Position numbers and translations under genes: made by a program
In this document: in pieces, positions 26,690-35,302 of the stretch
Layout: every line of letters starts with the position of its first letter
Position numbering within the stretch: position 1 is the first letter of the stretch
The notes under the pieces: generated by a model
Database searches by the model: none
What the model saw: the letters and a program-made list of their open reading frames with translations, nothing else
Told to the model about the DNA's origin: nothing
DNA from: Myxococcus xanthus
GTDB taxonomy: Bacteria; Myxococcota; Myxococcia; Myxococcales; Myxococcaceae
NCBI RefSeq assembly: GCF_900106535.1
Contig: NZ_FNOH01000002.1
Location: forward strand, 186,001-250,000
Direction: 5' to 3'
Length of the DNA: 64,000 nucleotides

Positions 26690-28945
26690 CTACCTCTTGC
26701 CCTTCAATTGCGCCTCCAGCCGGGCAATCTTCGCCTTGTAGCCCGCCGCGTTCTCGAGCGCTGTCTCGGCCGCCACCAGCTTGCGCTTGAGGTTGGCAGC
26801 GTCCGCCTTGAGCTGCTCGCGCTCCGCCTCCCAGTCCGCTGGCGCACCCGCGCTCTGGGAGGGAGTCCCCGGCTGCTCCGCCAGCTTCGCCTCGAGCGCC
26901 CGCCGTGCCTCCTGCTCTGCTCGCAGCGAGGATTCCACGTCGGCCCGCTTCTGCTCCTCGGCCTTCAGCGACGCCTCCGCGCGAGCCAGCTTCGCCTCGG
27001 TCGCAGCGCGCGCCGCGTCCGACTTGCCGGCCGCCGCGGCCTGGGCCTTCGCGCCTTCCAAGGCCCCCTCCATCATCTTCAGCCGGCCCTGGAGGCGCTC
27101 CACCTTGTCCGCCTCGGCGCGCGCGGCCTCCAGCTCCTCGGTGAGCGAGGCCACCTGCGCCTCGGCGCCGCCCTGCCCCACCGTCAGCGACTCCACCTGG
27201 GCCTCGGCTTGGGCCGCCTTCACCTCCGCATCGGTGCGCTCGACCTCCGCCGCCTCGCGGCGCGCACGCTCCAGCGCCAGCGCCTCGTGGGCCTTCGCCA
27301 CCTCTGCTTGCAGCCGCACCAGCTCCGCCTCGCGCTGGCCGGACGCCGCCTCCAGCATGGACACCCGGGCGGCCAGGCCGACGCGCTCGGCGTCCTTGGT
27401 GGCCGCCTTCAGCTCCACCGCGGCGAGCTGTTCCTTCCACGACGCATGGTCCGCGTGCGCGGCCTCCACCGCCGCCGTCAGCTCGGACACCTTCGTCTCG
27501 GCCTGCTGCACCGCCTCGCCCAGCGCCGCCGCGTCCGCTTCCATGCGGTCGCGCAACGACACCTGCTCCACCTCGGCGGCTTCCAGCGCCTCCTTCAGCG
27601 CCGCGGCCTCGCCCTCCGCCAGGTGCGCCCGCTCACTGGCCTGTGCCAATCCCTCTTCCAGGGCCTGTGAGCGCTCCTCGGCCTTGGCCGCCTCCGCCTC
27701 CAGCTTCGCCTTGAGCTGGGCCAGCTCCGCGGTGCGCGCCTCCAGCGCCTGACGCAGCGCGGGCAGCTCCGCGGCCTCGGTGGTGCGGGCGGTGAGCGCC
27801 GCGCGCAGGCCCACGATTTCGGCGTCCTTCAGCGCCAGCGAACGCTCCAGCTCCGCCACCTGCTCCTGCAGGGTGCGCAGCCCGTCCTCCACCACCGCCA
27901 GTTGCTTGCGCGCCTCGTCGCGCTCGGCCTCCAGCGTACCCGCGCGGCCCTGGGCCTCCTCCAGCGAGCTCTTCGACCAGTCGCTCTCGCTCTCCAGCGC
28001 GCTCAGCCCAGATTGGGCCTCCTCCAGCGCGGCCTCCAACTGCGCGGTGCGCAGGCCCAGCGAGTCCTTCTCCGCCGAGGCGGCCTCCAGCTCGGAGGTC
28101 AGCCGCTCCACGTCGGCGATGGCCTGCTGGTACTGCTCCTGAACGGCCTCCAGGGCGCCCTGGGCCTCGGACTTCTCCGCGGCCAGCTCCGCCACGCGGT
28201 CCTGGGCCAGCGACAGCGCTTCCTTCGCGCCAATCAGCTCCTCGGCCACGGCGCCACGGGCCTCGCGCTCCTCCTGGAGCTCCGCCGTCAGGCGCGGCAC
28301 ATCGGATTCGACCTCCGCCAGCGCGCGAGACAGGTCCTTGCGGTCCGCCTCCACCGCGGAGAGCTCATCCTGGAGGCTGGCGAGCCGCGACTGGGACTCC
28401 GCCTCCGCCCGGGCCAGCTCCTCCTGGAAGGCGGAGACACTGGCCTTCGACTCCGCCAGCTCCTTGCGCGCCAGCGTCAGCGACTGCTTCACGCCGTTGA
28501 GCTCGCCGTCGCGCTCCGCGTACAGCGTCCGGGCCCGCGCCAGGGTCTCCGTCTTCTGGCGGACCACGGCCCGGAAGTACTCCAGCTTGTCCTCGGGCGA
28601 GCCGCCCATGGGCATCCGGATTTCGGGCGGCTCACCAAATGGATCATTCCCCGGGGCCCGCGCGGCGCGGACGGCGGGGGCAGCAGCGGCAGCCGGGGAC
28701 GCGGGCGCCTTCGGGGACGCGGGCGCTCCCGTGCCCTTGGGCACGGCGGCCAGGGGGGCGGCCGGACGGCGCGGCGGCAACGGAGGCGGAGCGGCGGGCG
28801 GTGGAGCCGAGGGCGGTGGCTTTGGCAAGGGCCTGGAGGCCACGGGGGCGGGGGCGGCGGGGGCCACCGAGGCACCGGTGTCTTCCAGGTCCAGGCTTTC
28901 GCGCAGGTCCGCGAGCGGATCCACCTCTTCCGGAGGTGACGGCAT
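26690..28945 (-). CDS. Large coiled-coil protein with Pro/Ala-rich N-terminus
   Basis: A 751-residue protein. The first about 25 residues are acidic, followed by a Pro/Ala/Arg-rich disordered region (about 26-105). From about residue 115 to the end it is an almost unbroken coiled coil of Ala, Glu, Leu, Arg and Lys heptads with only short breaks (for example around residue 700, Gln-Pro-Gly-Thr-Pro-Ser-Gln). There is no signal peptide or membrane segment, so it is cytoplasmic. Automated annotation often labels such myxobacterial proteins after motility proteins such as AglZ or FrzS, but those have receiver domains that this one lacks. I assign no function. It lies 13 bp upstream of hemW and divergent from an M16 protease. 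Confidence 0.85.
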   Translation of the reverse strand: MPSPPEEVDPLADLRESLDLEDTGASVAPAAPAPVASRPLPKPPPSAPPPAAPPPLPPRRPAAPLAAVPKGTGAPASPKAPASPAAAAAPAVRAARAPGNDPFGEPPEIRMPMGGSPEDKLEYFRAVVRQKTETLARARTLYAERDGELNGVKQSLTLARKELAESKASVSAFQEELARAEAESQSRLASLQDELSAVEADRKDLSRALAEVESDVPRLTAELQEEREARGAVAEELIGAKEALSLAQDRVAELAAEKSEAQGALEAVQEQYQQAIADVERLTSELEAASAEKDSLGLRTAQLEAALEEAQSGLSALESESDWSKSSLEEAQGRAGTLEAERDEARKQLAVVEDGLRTLQEQVAELERSLALKDAEIVGLRAALTARTTEAAELPALRQALEARTAELAQLKAKLEAEAAKAEERSQALEEGLAQASERAHLAEGEAAALKEALEAAEVEQVSLRDRMEADAAALGEAVQQAETKVSELTAAVEAAHADHASWKEQLAAVELKAATKDAERVGLAARVSMLEAASGQREAELVRLQAEVAKAHEALALERARREAAEVERTDAEVKAAQAEAQVESLTVGQGGAEAQVASLTEELEAARAEADKVERLQGRLKMMEGALEGAKAQAAAAGKSDAARAATEAKLARAEASLKAEEQKRADVESSLRAEQEARRALEAKLAEQPGTPSQSAGAPADWEAEREQLKADAANLKRKLVAAETALENAAGYKAKIARLEAQLKGKR

Positions 28946-29144
28946 GGGCGGGCGCAGGTTACCCCCCGAACGGGCTCACGACCAGAGACGCGTGGGCATG
29001 TGCGCGTCCGAAGTCCATCCATCCGGTCGGACGGCAGCCGTACAGTCTCCTCGACGCCGAGGCTCCCAGGCGTTAGCCAGTGAGGGAAAACATCACACCT
29101 CGCCTTGCCCTCCCAGTGGGCCGGTGACAGCTTCGGAAGTTTCT

Positions 29145-31748
29145 ATGGCCATCCGCTACGCGCTACCCAACGGGCTTACCGTCGTCTTCGAGGAGCAGCA
29201 CGCCGCCAAGGTCGCGGCCTTCCAGGTCTGGGTCAAGGCCGGGAGCGCCGACGAGCGGCCGGACCAGGCAGGGCTTGCCCACCTGCACGAGCACATGCTC
29301 TTCAAGGGCACCGAGCGCCGCGGCCCCGGTGAGGTCGCCCGGGACGTGGAGTCCCATGGCGGCGAAATCAACGCCTGGACCTCCTACGACCAGACCGTCT
29401 ACCACATCGTCATCGCCAGCCAGTTCGCCCGGATGGGCCTGGACATCCTGGGCGATGCGGTGCGCCGGTCGGCCTTCGACGCAGGCGAGCTGTCGCGCGA
29501 AATCGAGGTGGTGTGCGAGGAAATCAAGCGCAGCCAGGACACGCCGTCCCGCCGTGCCTCGCGTGACCTCTTCTCCACCGCCTACCAGGTGCACCCCTAC
29601 CGGCTGCCCGTCATCGGCACCGACGAGAGCGTGCGCAGCTTCACGCGGGAGAAGGTGCTGGAGTTCTACCACCGCCACTACACGCCCAAGAACCTGGTGC
29701 TGTCGGTGGCGGGAGACTTGCGCGAGGCGGAGCTGCGCGAGTGGGTGGACGACATCTTCGGCGGCGACTGGGGCCGGCCGTATGAGGGCCGGGTAGCGCG
29801 CGCCCCGGAGCCCGTGGCCGCGGGCCGGCGCATCCTGCTGCGCCCGGACGAGGTGAAGGAGGCCTACCTCCACCTGGCCTTCGGGATTCCCCAGGCGGAC
29901 CACGAGGACGTGCCCGCGCTGGACGTGCTGGCGATGATTGCCGGCCAGGGAGACGCGTCCCGGCTGGTGCGCGAGGTGAAGCGCCGCCACAACCTGGTCA
30001 ACGACATCCACACCTTCGCGTATACGCCCACGGACCCGGGCCTCTTCTCCGCGTCGATGACGCTCCAGCCCGCCAACGCCGTCCGGGCGCTGGAGGAGGC
30101 GGCGCGAGGGCTGGCCACGCTGCGCGCCACGCCGGTGACGGCGGAGGAGCTGGCCACGGCCAAGGCGCTGGTGGAAGCGGAGGCCGTGTACCAGCGCGAG
30201 ACGGTGCAGGGCGTGGCCCGGAAGATGGGCTTCTACCAGTCCGGCATGGGCAGCCTGGAGGCGGAGGCCCGCTACTACGAGGCCGTGCGCAACCTCACGC
30301 CCGAGCACCTGCGCGCCGCCGCCGAGCGCTACCTGCGCTTCGACCGCGCCGTCGTCACCGGCCTGCTGCCGGAGGGCACGCCGCTGACGGAAGCGCAGGT
30401 GCACGAGGTGCTGGATGCCGTGGACCGCGCGCCCGCCGCGGCGCCGCCCGAGCGCAAGCCGCGCAAGGTGGCCGTGAGTGACTCGCCGGTGCGCATCCTG
30501 AAGGGCACGAGCGCCGGCCCCAGCGACATCATCACGGAGAAGCTGCCGTCGGGCGCGACGATTGTCGTGCGCGTGGAGCCCGCGGTGCCGCTGTTCGCCA
30601 TCCGCGCCGCCTTCGCGGGCGGTCTGCGCTACGAGACGCCGGAGGACAACGGCATCACCACGCTGCTCACCCGCAGCATCACGCGGGGGACGCCGACGCA
30701 CGACGCAGAGGAGGTCTCCGACCTCATCGACGCGTACGCGGGCAGCCTGGGTGGCCAGGGTGGGCGCAACTCGGTGGGCCTGCGCGGTGAGTTCCTGTCG
30801 CGCCACTTCGAGCCGGCCTTCCGCCTCTTCGCGGACTGCCTGCTGAATCCCTCGTTCCCGGAGGCCGAGGTCGCCCGCGAGCGCACGCTGCTGCTCCAGG
30901 ACATCCTCACGCGCGAGGACAAGCCGTCCAGCGTGGCCTTCGACCTGTTCAGCAAGACCATCTACCGCACGCACCCCTACCGGATGCCCACCACAGGTGA
31001 GCAGGCGTCCGTGGAGAAGCTGACGCCGGAGCTGCTGCGCGCGTGGCACGCGGCGCACATGGACCCGTCGCAACTGACGCTCAGCGTGGTGGGCGACGTG
31101 AAGGTGGACGAGGTGATGGCCCTGGCGCGCGAGTACTTCGGCGCGTCGCGCGGCAAGGCGGCCCCGCCGCCGAAGGTGTCGCTGGAGGCGCCCCTGGAGG
31201 GGCCTCGCGAGGCGAAGAAGGTGCTGGCGCGGGCCCAGGCGCACCTGGTGCTCGGCTTCCCGGGCATCCGCGTGGGCGACCCGCAGCAGCACGCGCTGGA
31301 GGTGCTCTCCACGGTGCTGTCTGGCCAGGGCGGGCGGCTCTTCGTGGAGCTGCGAGACAAGCGCTCCATGGCGTACAGCGTCAGCTCGTTCGCCATCGAA
31401 GGCGTGGATCCGGGCTACTTCGCCACGTACATGGGCACCAGCCCGGAGAAGGTGGACGCGGCGCTGGCCGGCATCCGGGCGGAGCTGGAGCGCGTGCGCG
31501 ACGAGCCCATCCCGGCCGAGGAGCTGGCGCGCGCCAAGCAGCACCTCATTGGCACGCACGAGATTGGCCTGCAGCGCAACGGCTCGCGCGCGGCGCTGCT
31601 GGCGCTGGACACCTGCTACGGCCTGGGCCTGGAGAACTTCCTCCACTACGCCGACCACGTCGCCAAGGTGTCGGCGGACGACGTGCGCGAGGTGGCGCGC
31701 AAAATCATCAACTTCGACCGCAGCGCGCTGGCCGTCGTCGGGCCGTAG
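29145..31748 (+). CDS. M16 zinc protease, tandem active and inactive halves
   Basis: An 867-residue protein containing two M16 units joined in one chain. The first half has the inverted zinc motif His-Leu-His-Glu-His (residues 46-50) and the downstream Glu-Ile-Glu-Val-Val-Cys-Glu-Glu-Ile, which supplies the third ligand. The second half (from about residue 455) has Asn-Gly-Ile-Thr-Thr-Leu-Leu at the matching position, with no HxxEH, so it is the inactive partner that closes the peptide chamber. This layout resembles a fused form of the alpha/beta mitochondrial processing peptidase pair. No signal peptide is visible, so it is probably cytoplasmic. The ATG at 29145 has GGAAG upstream; a GTG at 29124 is an alternative. 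Confidence 0.93.
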   Translation: MAIRYALPNGLTVVFEEQHAAKVAAFQVWVKAGSADERPDQAGLAHLHEHMLFKGTERRGPGEVARDVESHGGEINAWTSYDQTVYHIVIASQFARMGLDILGDAVRRSAFDAGELSREIEVVCEEIKRSQDTPSRRASRDLFSTAYQVHPYRLPVIGTDESVRSFTREKVLEFYHRHYTPKNLVLSVAGDLREAELREWVDDIFGGDWGRPYEGRVARAPEPVAAGRRILLRPDEVKEAYLHLAFGIPQADHEDVPALDVLAMIAGQGDASRLVREVKRRHNLVNDIHTFAYTPTDPGLFSASMTLQPANAVRALEEAARGLATLRATPVTAEELATAKALVEAEAVYQRETVQGVARKMGFYQSGMGSLEAEARYYEAVRNLTPEHLRAAAERYLRFDRAVVTGLLPEGTPLTEAQVHEVLDAVDRAPAAAPPERKPRKVAVSDSPVRILKGTSAGPSDIITEKLPSGATIVVRVEPAVPLFAIRAAFAGGLRYETPEDNGITTLLTRSITRGTPTHDAEEVSDLIDAYAGSLGGQGGRNSVGLRGEFLSRHFEPAFRLFADCLLNPSFPEAEVARERTLLLQDILTREDKPSSVAFDLFSKTIYRTHPYRMPTTGEQASVEKLTPELLRAWHAAHMDPSQLTLSVVGDVKVDEVMALAREYFGASRGKAAPPPKVSLEAPLEGPREAKKVLARAQAHLVLGFPGIRVGDPQQHALEVLSTVLSGQGGRLFVELRDKRSMAYSVSSFAIEGVDPGYFATYMGTSPEKVDAALAGIRAELERVRDEPIPAEELARAKQHLIGTHEIGLQRNGSRAALLALDTCYGLGLENFLHYADHVAKVSADDVREVARKIINFDRSALAVVGP

Positions 31749-31759
31749 CGACGCGGAGT

Positions 31760-31804
31760 CCCTCGGGAGGACACGCCGCCCCTAGAGGGCGGTGCTCCCG
31801 AGGG
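31760..31804. terminator. Nested hairpins between convergent genes
   Basis: An outer perfect 10-bp repeat CCCTCGGGAG/CTCCCGAGGG (31760-31769, 31795-31804) encloses an inner 6-bp stem CCGCCC/GGGCGG (31776-31781, 31787-31792). It lies at the junction of the M16 gene and the minus-strand lipoprotein gene, overlapping the latter's last codons. Confidence 0.65.
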
Positions 31805-32693
31805 CGCCTTCGATGGCTTCGAGCAGGGGCTGTGCCGGAGCGCCCGGAAGCGTCGTGCAGCCCCGCGCCAGCTCCCGCTTCATCCGCAGGCGGTCCGGCT
31901 GTGAGCGCGCCTCTCCAGCCAGCGCCTGCGGGTCCACCGGCGTGGCCAGCAGCGTCGCGCAGGTGCGGAAGGTCTCCAGCCGGTCCAGGTCCTCTTCTTC
32001 CAGCGTGACGGGCGTACCATCCAGCGCCAGTCCGACGAAGGACAGCTGCCGAATCTCGTCCGCCGTCAGCACCAGCGCCCCGTTGAGGGTGAGCCGGGGC
32101 GGAGGCTGCGGGCCCGGTCCTCCCGCCAGCTCCACCACGCCGTCCACGGGCTTGGGCTGGCAGGGCACCTCGCGCAAGGACAGCAGCTCATCCGTCTTTC
32201 GCGTCTCCCGCGTCTCGCCGCTACGGGAGAGCTGAACGATGCCGGCCACCACCGCGGGCACACCGGCGATGAGCAGCCCCAAGCCCCACCCCGTGGCGAC
32301 GTCGCGGCTGGAGGCGCCGTAACGGCCCTTTTCATCGATGGCGGAGCGGTTCGGCGTGTCCGAGAACAGCGTGCGCCCCACCAGCAGCGTCCCGCCCAGC
32401 ACCGTGAGAATGCCTCCGGTGCTCACGGCCGCCGCCGCGCCCGTGTTGCTGTGCGTGGAGATGATGTCCTCCGCGTACTCCCCATGCTGCTCGGTGCGGC
32501 AGATGTCCGACGAGGAGAACGCCAGCGTGAGCTGGGGCCACTGCACCTGCGTCGTGGCGAAGGGGATGCGCTCGTTCAGCGCCTTCTCCTGGGCGTAGGT
32601 CCGCAAGAGCGGCCCGCGCTCCGTCCTCCGCTCCACGTCCAGCGGCGCGCACCCCACCGCCATCACCAACACCGCCGCCCCCAGACGCTTCAT
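31782..32693 (-). CDS. Lipoprotein of unknown function with two hydrophobic segments
   Basis: A 303-residue protein with a clear lipoprotein signal (Val-Met-Ala-Val-Gly-Cys, Cys15). After a polar region (about 16-70) come two Gly/Ala/Val-rich hydrophobic segments (about 84-106 and 135-158). These could be membrane helices, which is unusual for a lipoprotein. The C-terminal half is soluble and acidic. No family is recognised. It overlaps the upstream 121-residue lipoprotein gene by 4 nt (ATGA), so the pair are co-transcribed and may work together. The ATG complementary to 32691-32693 is chosen because the signal peptide starts there. Confidence 0.78.
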   Translation of the reverse strand: MKRLGAAVLVMAVGCAPLDVERRTERGPLLRTYAQEKALNERIPFATTQVQWPQLTLAFSSSDICRTEQHGEYAEDIISTHSNTGAAAAVSTGGILTVLGGTLLVGRTLFSDTPNRSAIDEKGRYGASSRDVATGWGLGLLIAGVPAVVAGIVQLSRSGETRETRKTDELLSLREVPCQPKPVDGVVELAGGPGPQPPPRLTLNGALVLTADEIRQLSFVGLALDGTPVTLEEEDLDRLETFRTCATLLATPVDPQALAGEARSQPDRLRMKRELARGCTTLPGAPAQPLLEAIEGALGSTAL

Positions 32694-33055
32694 GGTTGGC
32701 CCTCCCGGAAGAAGCCCGCAACGTCCGGGCACTCGGTGAGAAACCGCGTCGCGTCCGCACAGGTCGGAGGATGGTCCGTGGACGTGCCCCAACTGAGCAG
32801 AGGCTCGCGGCACTCCAGGACGCGCTCCCGCGTGAGGGATGCGAAGGCAAAGGCGTCGTCCTCGCAGCCCGTCCGCCGGAGGAGGGTGGCCTCGCAGCCC
32901 AGCCCCAGGTCAAGCTGCACCGCCACGCCGGGACAGGCCGCCGCCGAGCGGCAAAGCCGGACGACGACATCCCGACAGACCGCGGCATCCGGCGCGTCCG
33001 GACCCGAGCAGGCAGTCAGGCAGATCAGGGGCCACCAGCGAATGAGGCGTCTCAC
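32690..33055 (-). CDS. Small Cys-rich lipoprotein
   Basis: A 121-residue protein with a signal peptide Arg-Arg-Leu-Ile-Arg-Trp-Trp then Leu-Ile-Cys-Leu-Thr-Ala-Cys, giving a lipobox Cys at residue 16. The mature part has about seven further cysteines (for example Val-Cys-Arg-Asp, Leu-Cys-Arg-Ser-Ala-Ala-Ala-Cys, Gly-Cys-Glu-Ala-Thr), consistent with disulfide bonds outside the cytoplasm. It is typical of the many small Cys-rich lipoproteins of myxobacteria, with no known role. It is the first gene of a two-gene unit and lies divergent from prmA with a 40-bp gap. Confidence 0.75.
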   Translation of the reverse strand: MRRLIRWWPLICLTACSGPDAPDAAVCRDVVVRLCRSAAACPGVAVQLDLGLGCEATLLRRTGCEDDAFAFASLTRERVLECREPLLSWGTSTDHPPTCADATRFLTECPDVAGFFREGQP

Positions 33056-33095
33056 GGCGCTTCCACGCTAGCCACGCTGGGATTAAAGGGCCCGC

Positions 33096-33962
33096 ATGTC
33101 CCAGACCTATCTGTCACTCACAGTGGAGTTGCCCGAGGAAGCGTCCGAGGCCGTACAGGACCTCCTCCACGAGTCGGGCGCGCTGGGCCTCGAAGTGCGG
33201 GACCGCGAAGCGCCCCTCATGCCGGGCGTGCGCGGACCGAACCCTGGCGAGGCCATCATCATCGGCTACTTCGACGAGCGCGACACGGCCGAGTCCGCCC
33301 GTGACGAGGTGGCGTCGTCCTTCCCCGAGGCGAAGCTCACATTGGATGAGCAGCCCCAGCAGGACTGGAGCAACGAGTGGAAGTCGCTCATCAAGTCCGT
33401 GCATGTGGGCAGGTTGTGGGTCGGTCCTCCGTGGGACAAGGCGAACGCGCCCGCGGGCACCGTGCAGCTCGTGATTGAGCCGAAGATGGCCTTTGGCACC
33501 GGCGACCACCCGACGACGTCCCTGTGCCTGGCCGCGGTGGACGCATACATGGCCGAGCACCCGGGCGCCGCCGTCCTGGACGTAGGCACCGGCACGGGCG
33601 TGCTGGCCATCGCCGCGAAGAAGCTGGGCGCGGGCCGCACCGTGGCCACCGACAACGACCCCATCTCCGTGGAGCTGGCGCAGGAGAACCAAGCGGAGAA
33701 CGGCACGCCGGACATCGAGGTCTCCGGCAAGGAGCTGACCCAGGTGGAGGGCACCTTCGACCTGGTGCTCGCCAACATCCTGGCCAACACGCTCATCGAG
33801 CTGGCCCCGCTGATTGTGGCGAAGACCAAGGACCGGCTCGTGCTGGCGGGTGTGCTCTCCCACCAGCGCGCGGACGTGGAAGCCGCCTACCGCAACCTGG
33901 GCCTCACCGTGCTGACCGGCGCCACCCAGGGCGAATGGGTGCGCATCGACCTGCAGCGCTGA
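33096..33962 (+). CDS. prmA: Ribosomal protein L11 methyltransferase PrmA
   Basis: A 288-residue class I SAM-dependent methyltransferase. The N-terminal about 100 residues form the L11-binding domain (Glu-Glu-Ala-Ser-Glu-Ala-Val-Gln-Asp-Leu-Leu). The catalytic domain has the PrmA-specific Met-Ala-Phe-Gly-Thr-Gly-Asp-His-Pro-Thr-Thr (about 132-142), motif I Val-Leu-Asp-Val-Gly-Thr-Gly-Thr-Gly-Val-Leu (about 160-170) and Asn-Ile-Leu-Ala-Asn (about 226-230). It methylates lysines and the N-terminus of ribosomal protein L11. It is full length with a plausible ATG, followed by a strong hairpin. Confidence 0.96.
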   Translation: MSQTYLSLTVELPEEASEAVQDLLHESGALGLEVRDREAPLMPGVRGPNPGEAIIIGYFDERDTAESARDEVASSFPEAKLTLDEQPQQDWSNEWKSLIKSVHVGRLWVGPPWDKANAPAGTVQLVIEPKMAFGTGDHPTTSLCLAAVDAYMAEHPGAAVLDVGTGTGVLAIAAKKLGAGRTVATDNDPISVELAQENQAENGTPDIEVSGKELTQVEGTFDLVLANILANTLIELAPLIVAKTKDRLVLAGVLSHQRADVEAAYRNLGLTVLTGATQGEWVRIDLQR

Positions 33963-33971
33963 AGTACATGG

Positions 33972-34004
33972 CGCCGTCCCCGTGAGGCATGTGCGGGGAC
34001 GGCG
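33972..34004. terminator. Hairpin between prmA and the DUF457-type gene
   Basis: A 10-bp stem CGCCGTCCCC/GGGGACGGCG (33972-33981 and 33995-34004), extended by one more pair inward, follows prmA by 10 bp. The minus-strand gene also ends 90 bp further on, so it may serve both. Confidence 0.65.
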
Positions 34005-34094
34005 GCCCTGGGGTGCCAGGCATCGCTCGCGGGCGCCGGCCCTGACACCGGCCTCACCTCCCGCCCGGCATCGCGAGAGGCGGAGGACATGCCC

Positions 34095-35216
34095 CTACGG
34101 CCGTTCGACCCGGACGGGGCGCAGCGCACCATCCAGCACCACCACCGCCGTGCCCAAGCCGCCGCTCTGCATTCGCGAGTAACGGACATCCCGAATGGTG
34201 ACGCGCCATCCATCGGCGCGCTCATCCACCTGGTACGTGGGCAGGCGCAGCCAGTTGGCCAGCCCTCGAATCTGCGGCGCCGACAATGCGGCCTGGATGA
34301 CAGGCCCGGGCTGGGCTTCACGCGGCACGCTGGCGTCACTGATGCGGAAGCGGCCGGCGTCGCCCGCCAGGAAGTCGGCTCGGACGAAGTGGTAGCGGTC
34401 CGGCCCCAAGGCGATGATGTCCCGCACGAAGGGGTTGGCCGGCAGCGGTCCCGCGATGGCGCGCTCCACAGGGAGGTTCTGCGAGCGAAGCCATTCCAGC
34501 GCACCCGGTGCGGCCACCTGAGAGCCCACGAAGATGGCGCTCAGGTAGAGCAACAAGCCCACGCCGCAGACCCGGGCCACACGCTGCGCGGAGAGGACGT
34601 GGGTCCCACGCAGCCGCAACCAGACGATGGCGGCCACACCCACGGCCCACATCACCTTCGCGGGCCATGGGACGAACGCGGGAACCATGATGAGCGCGGT
34701 GGAGGCAACACCGAGCACCACCCACCCCGCGGCGGACCTGCGCGTGCGCGCATCCGCCATGATGACGGCGGCGCCTGCGAGCAGCCACACCCACGGGTCG
34801 ATGATGAAGAGCGCGTCGCCGTAGAACCACGTCCCGTCAAAGGGCATCAGCAGCCGGACGCCATATGTGTTGAGCCAGTCCAGCGCGGGGTGGCTCAGCA
34901 CCGACAACGTGGACAGCATCAGCAACGGTCCGAAGCGAGCCGGCGGCAGGTCCGGATGCCTGCGCCTGCGCACGTACCGGTCCCAGAGCAGCATCAACCC
35001 GGTGAGGACGAAGGGCCACAGGGCCAGGGCGAGCACGCCGTGCGTCCAGCCCCGGCGCCAGTAGAGCGACGCATCCGAGCCCGCCAGGGTGACGAGGCCA
35101 TCGACATCCGGCAGGTTGGCGCCGATGACGAGCGTCGCGGTGGCCAGCGGCGTGGTGCGCTTCAGCCCCGCCTCCGCCATCCACGCACCGACGAGCGAGT
35201 GAGCCAGATTGTCCAT
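34095..35216 (-). CDS. Metal-dependent hydrolase-like membrane protein (DUF457/YdjM type)
   Basis: A 373-residue integral membrane protein. The N-terminus has the family pattern Asn-Leu-Ala-His-Ser-Leu-Val-Gly (His6), then Asn-Leu-Pro-Asp-Val-Asp (about 34-39) and Arg-Gly-Trp-Thr-His-Gly (about 55-60), the conserved His/Asp positions presumed to bind metal. A later Ser-His-Pro-Ala-Leu-Asp-Trp-Leu-Asn-Thr-Tyr-Gly completes the signature. About six membrane helices are spread over residues 60-235, followed by a soluble C-terminal domain of about 130 residues. The family is widely annotated as metal-dependent hydrolase, but substrates are unknown for most members. It is divergent from the AraC regulator gene. 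Confidence 0.85.
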   Translation of the reverse strand: MDNLAHSLVGAWMAEAGLKRTTPLATATLVIGANLPDVDGLVTLAGSDASLYWRRGWTHGVLALALWPFVLTGLMLLWDRYVRRRRHPDLPPARFGPLLMLSTLSVLSHPALDWLNTYGVRLLMPFDGTWFYGDALFIIDPWVWLLAGAAVIMADARTRRSAAGWVVLGVASTALIMVPAFVPWPAKVMWAVGVAAIVWLRLRGTHVLSAQRVARVCGVGLLLYLSAIFVGSQVAAPGALEWLRSQNLPVERAIAGPLPANPFVRDIIALGPDRYHFVRADFLAGDAGRFRISDASVPREAQPGPVIQAALSAPQIRGLANWLRLPTYQVDERADGWRVTIRDVRYSRMQSGGLGTAVVVLDGALRPVRVERP

Positions 35217-35302
35217 GCCCCCACTCTAGGCCTGCCCGCACCGTCCAGCGCCTCTCCAGGGTGGTGGGCCCCGCGCCCGAGACACGGTAGCGTCGCGCCC
35301 GC

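Noticed and set aside
26690..28945. Assigning the coiled-coil protein as AglZ or FrzS
   Set aside because: Both of those have an N-terminal receiver domain; this protein has only a Pro/Ala-rich N-terminus before the coiled coil.
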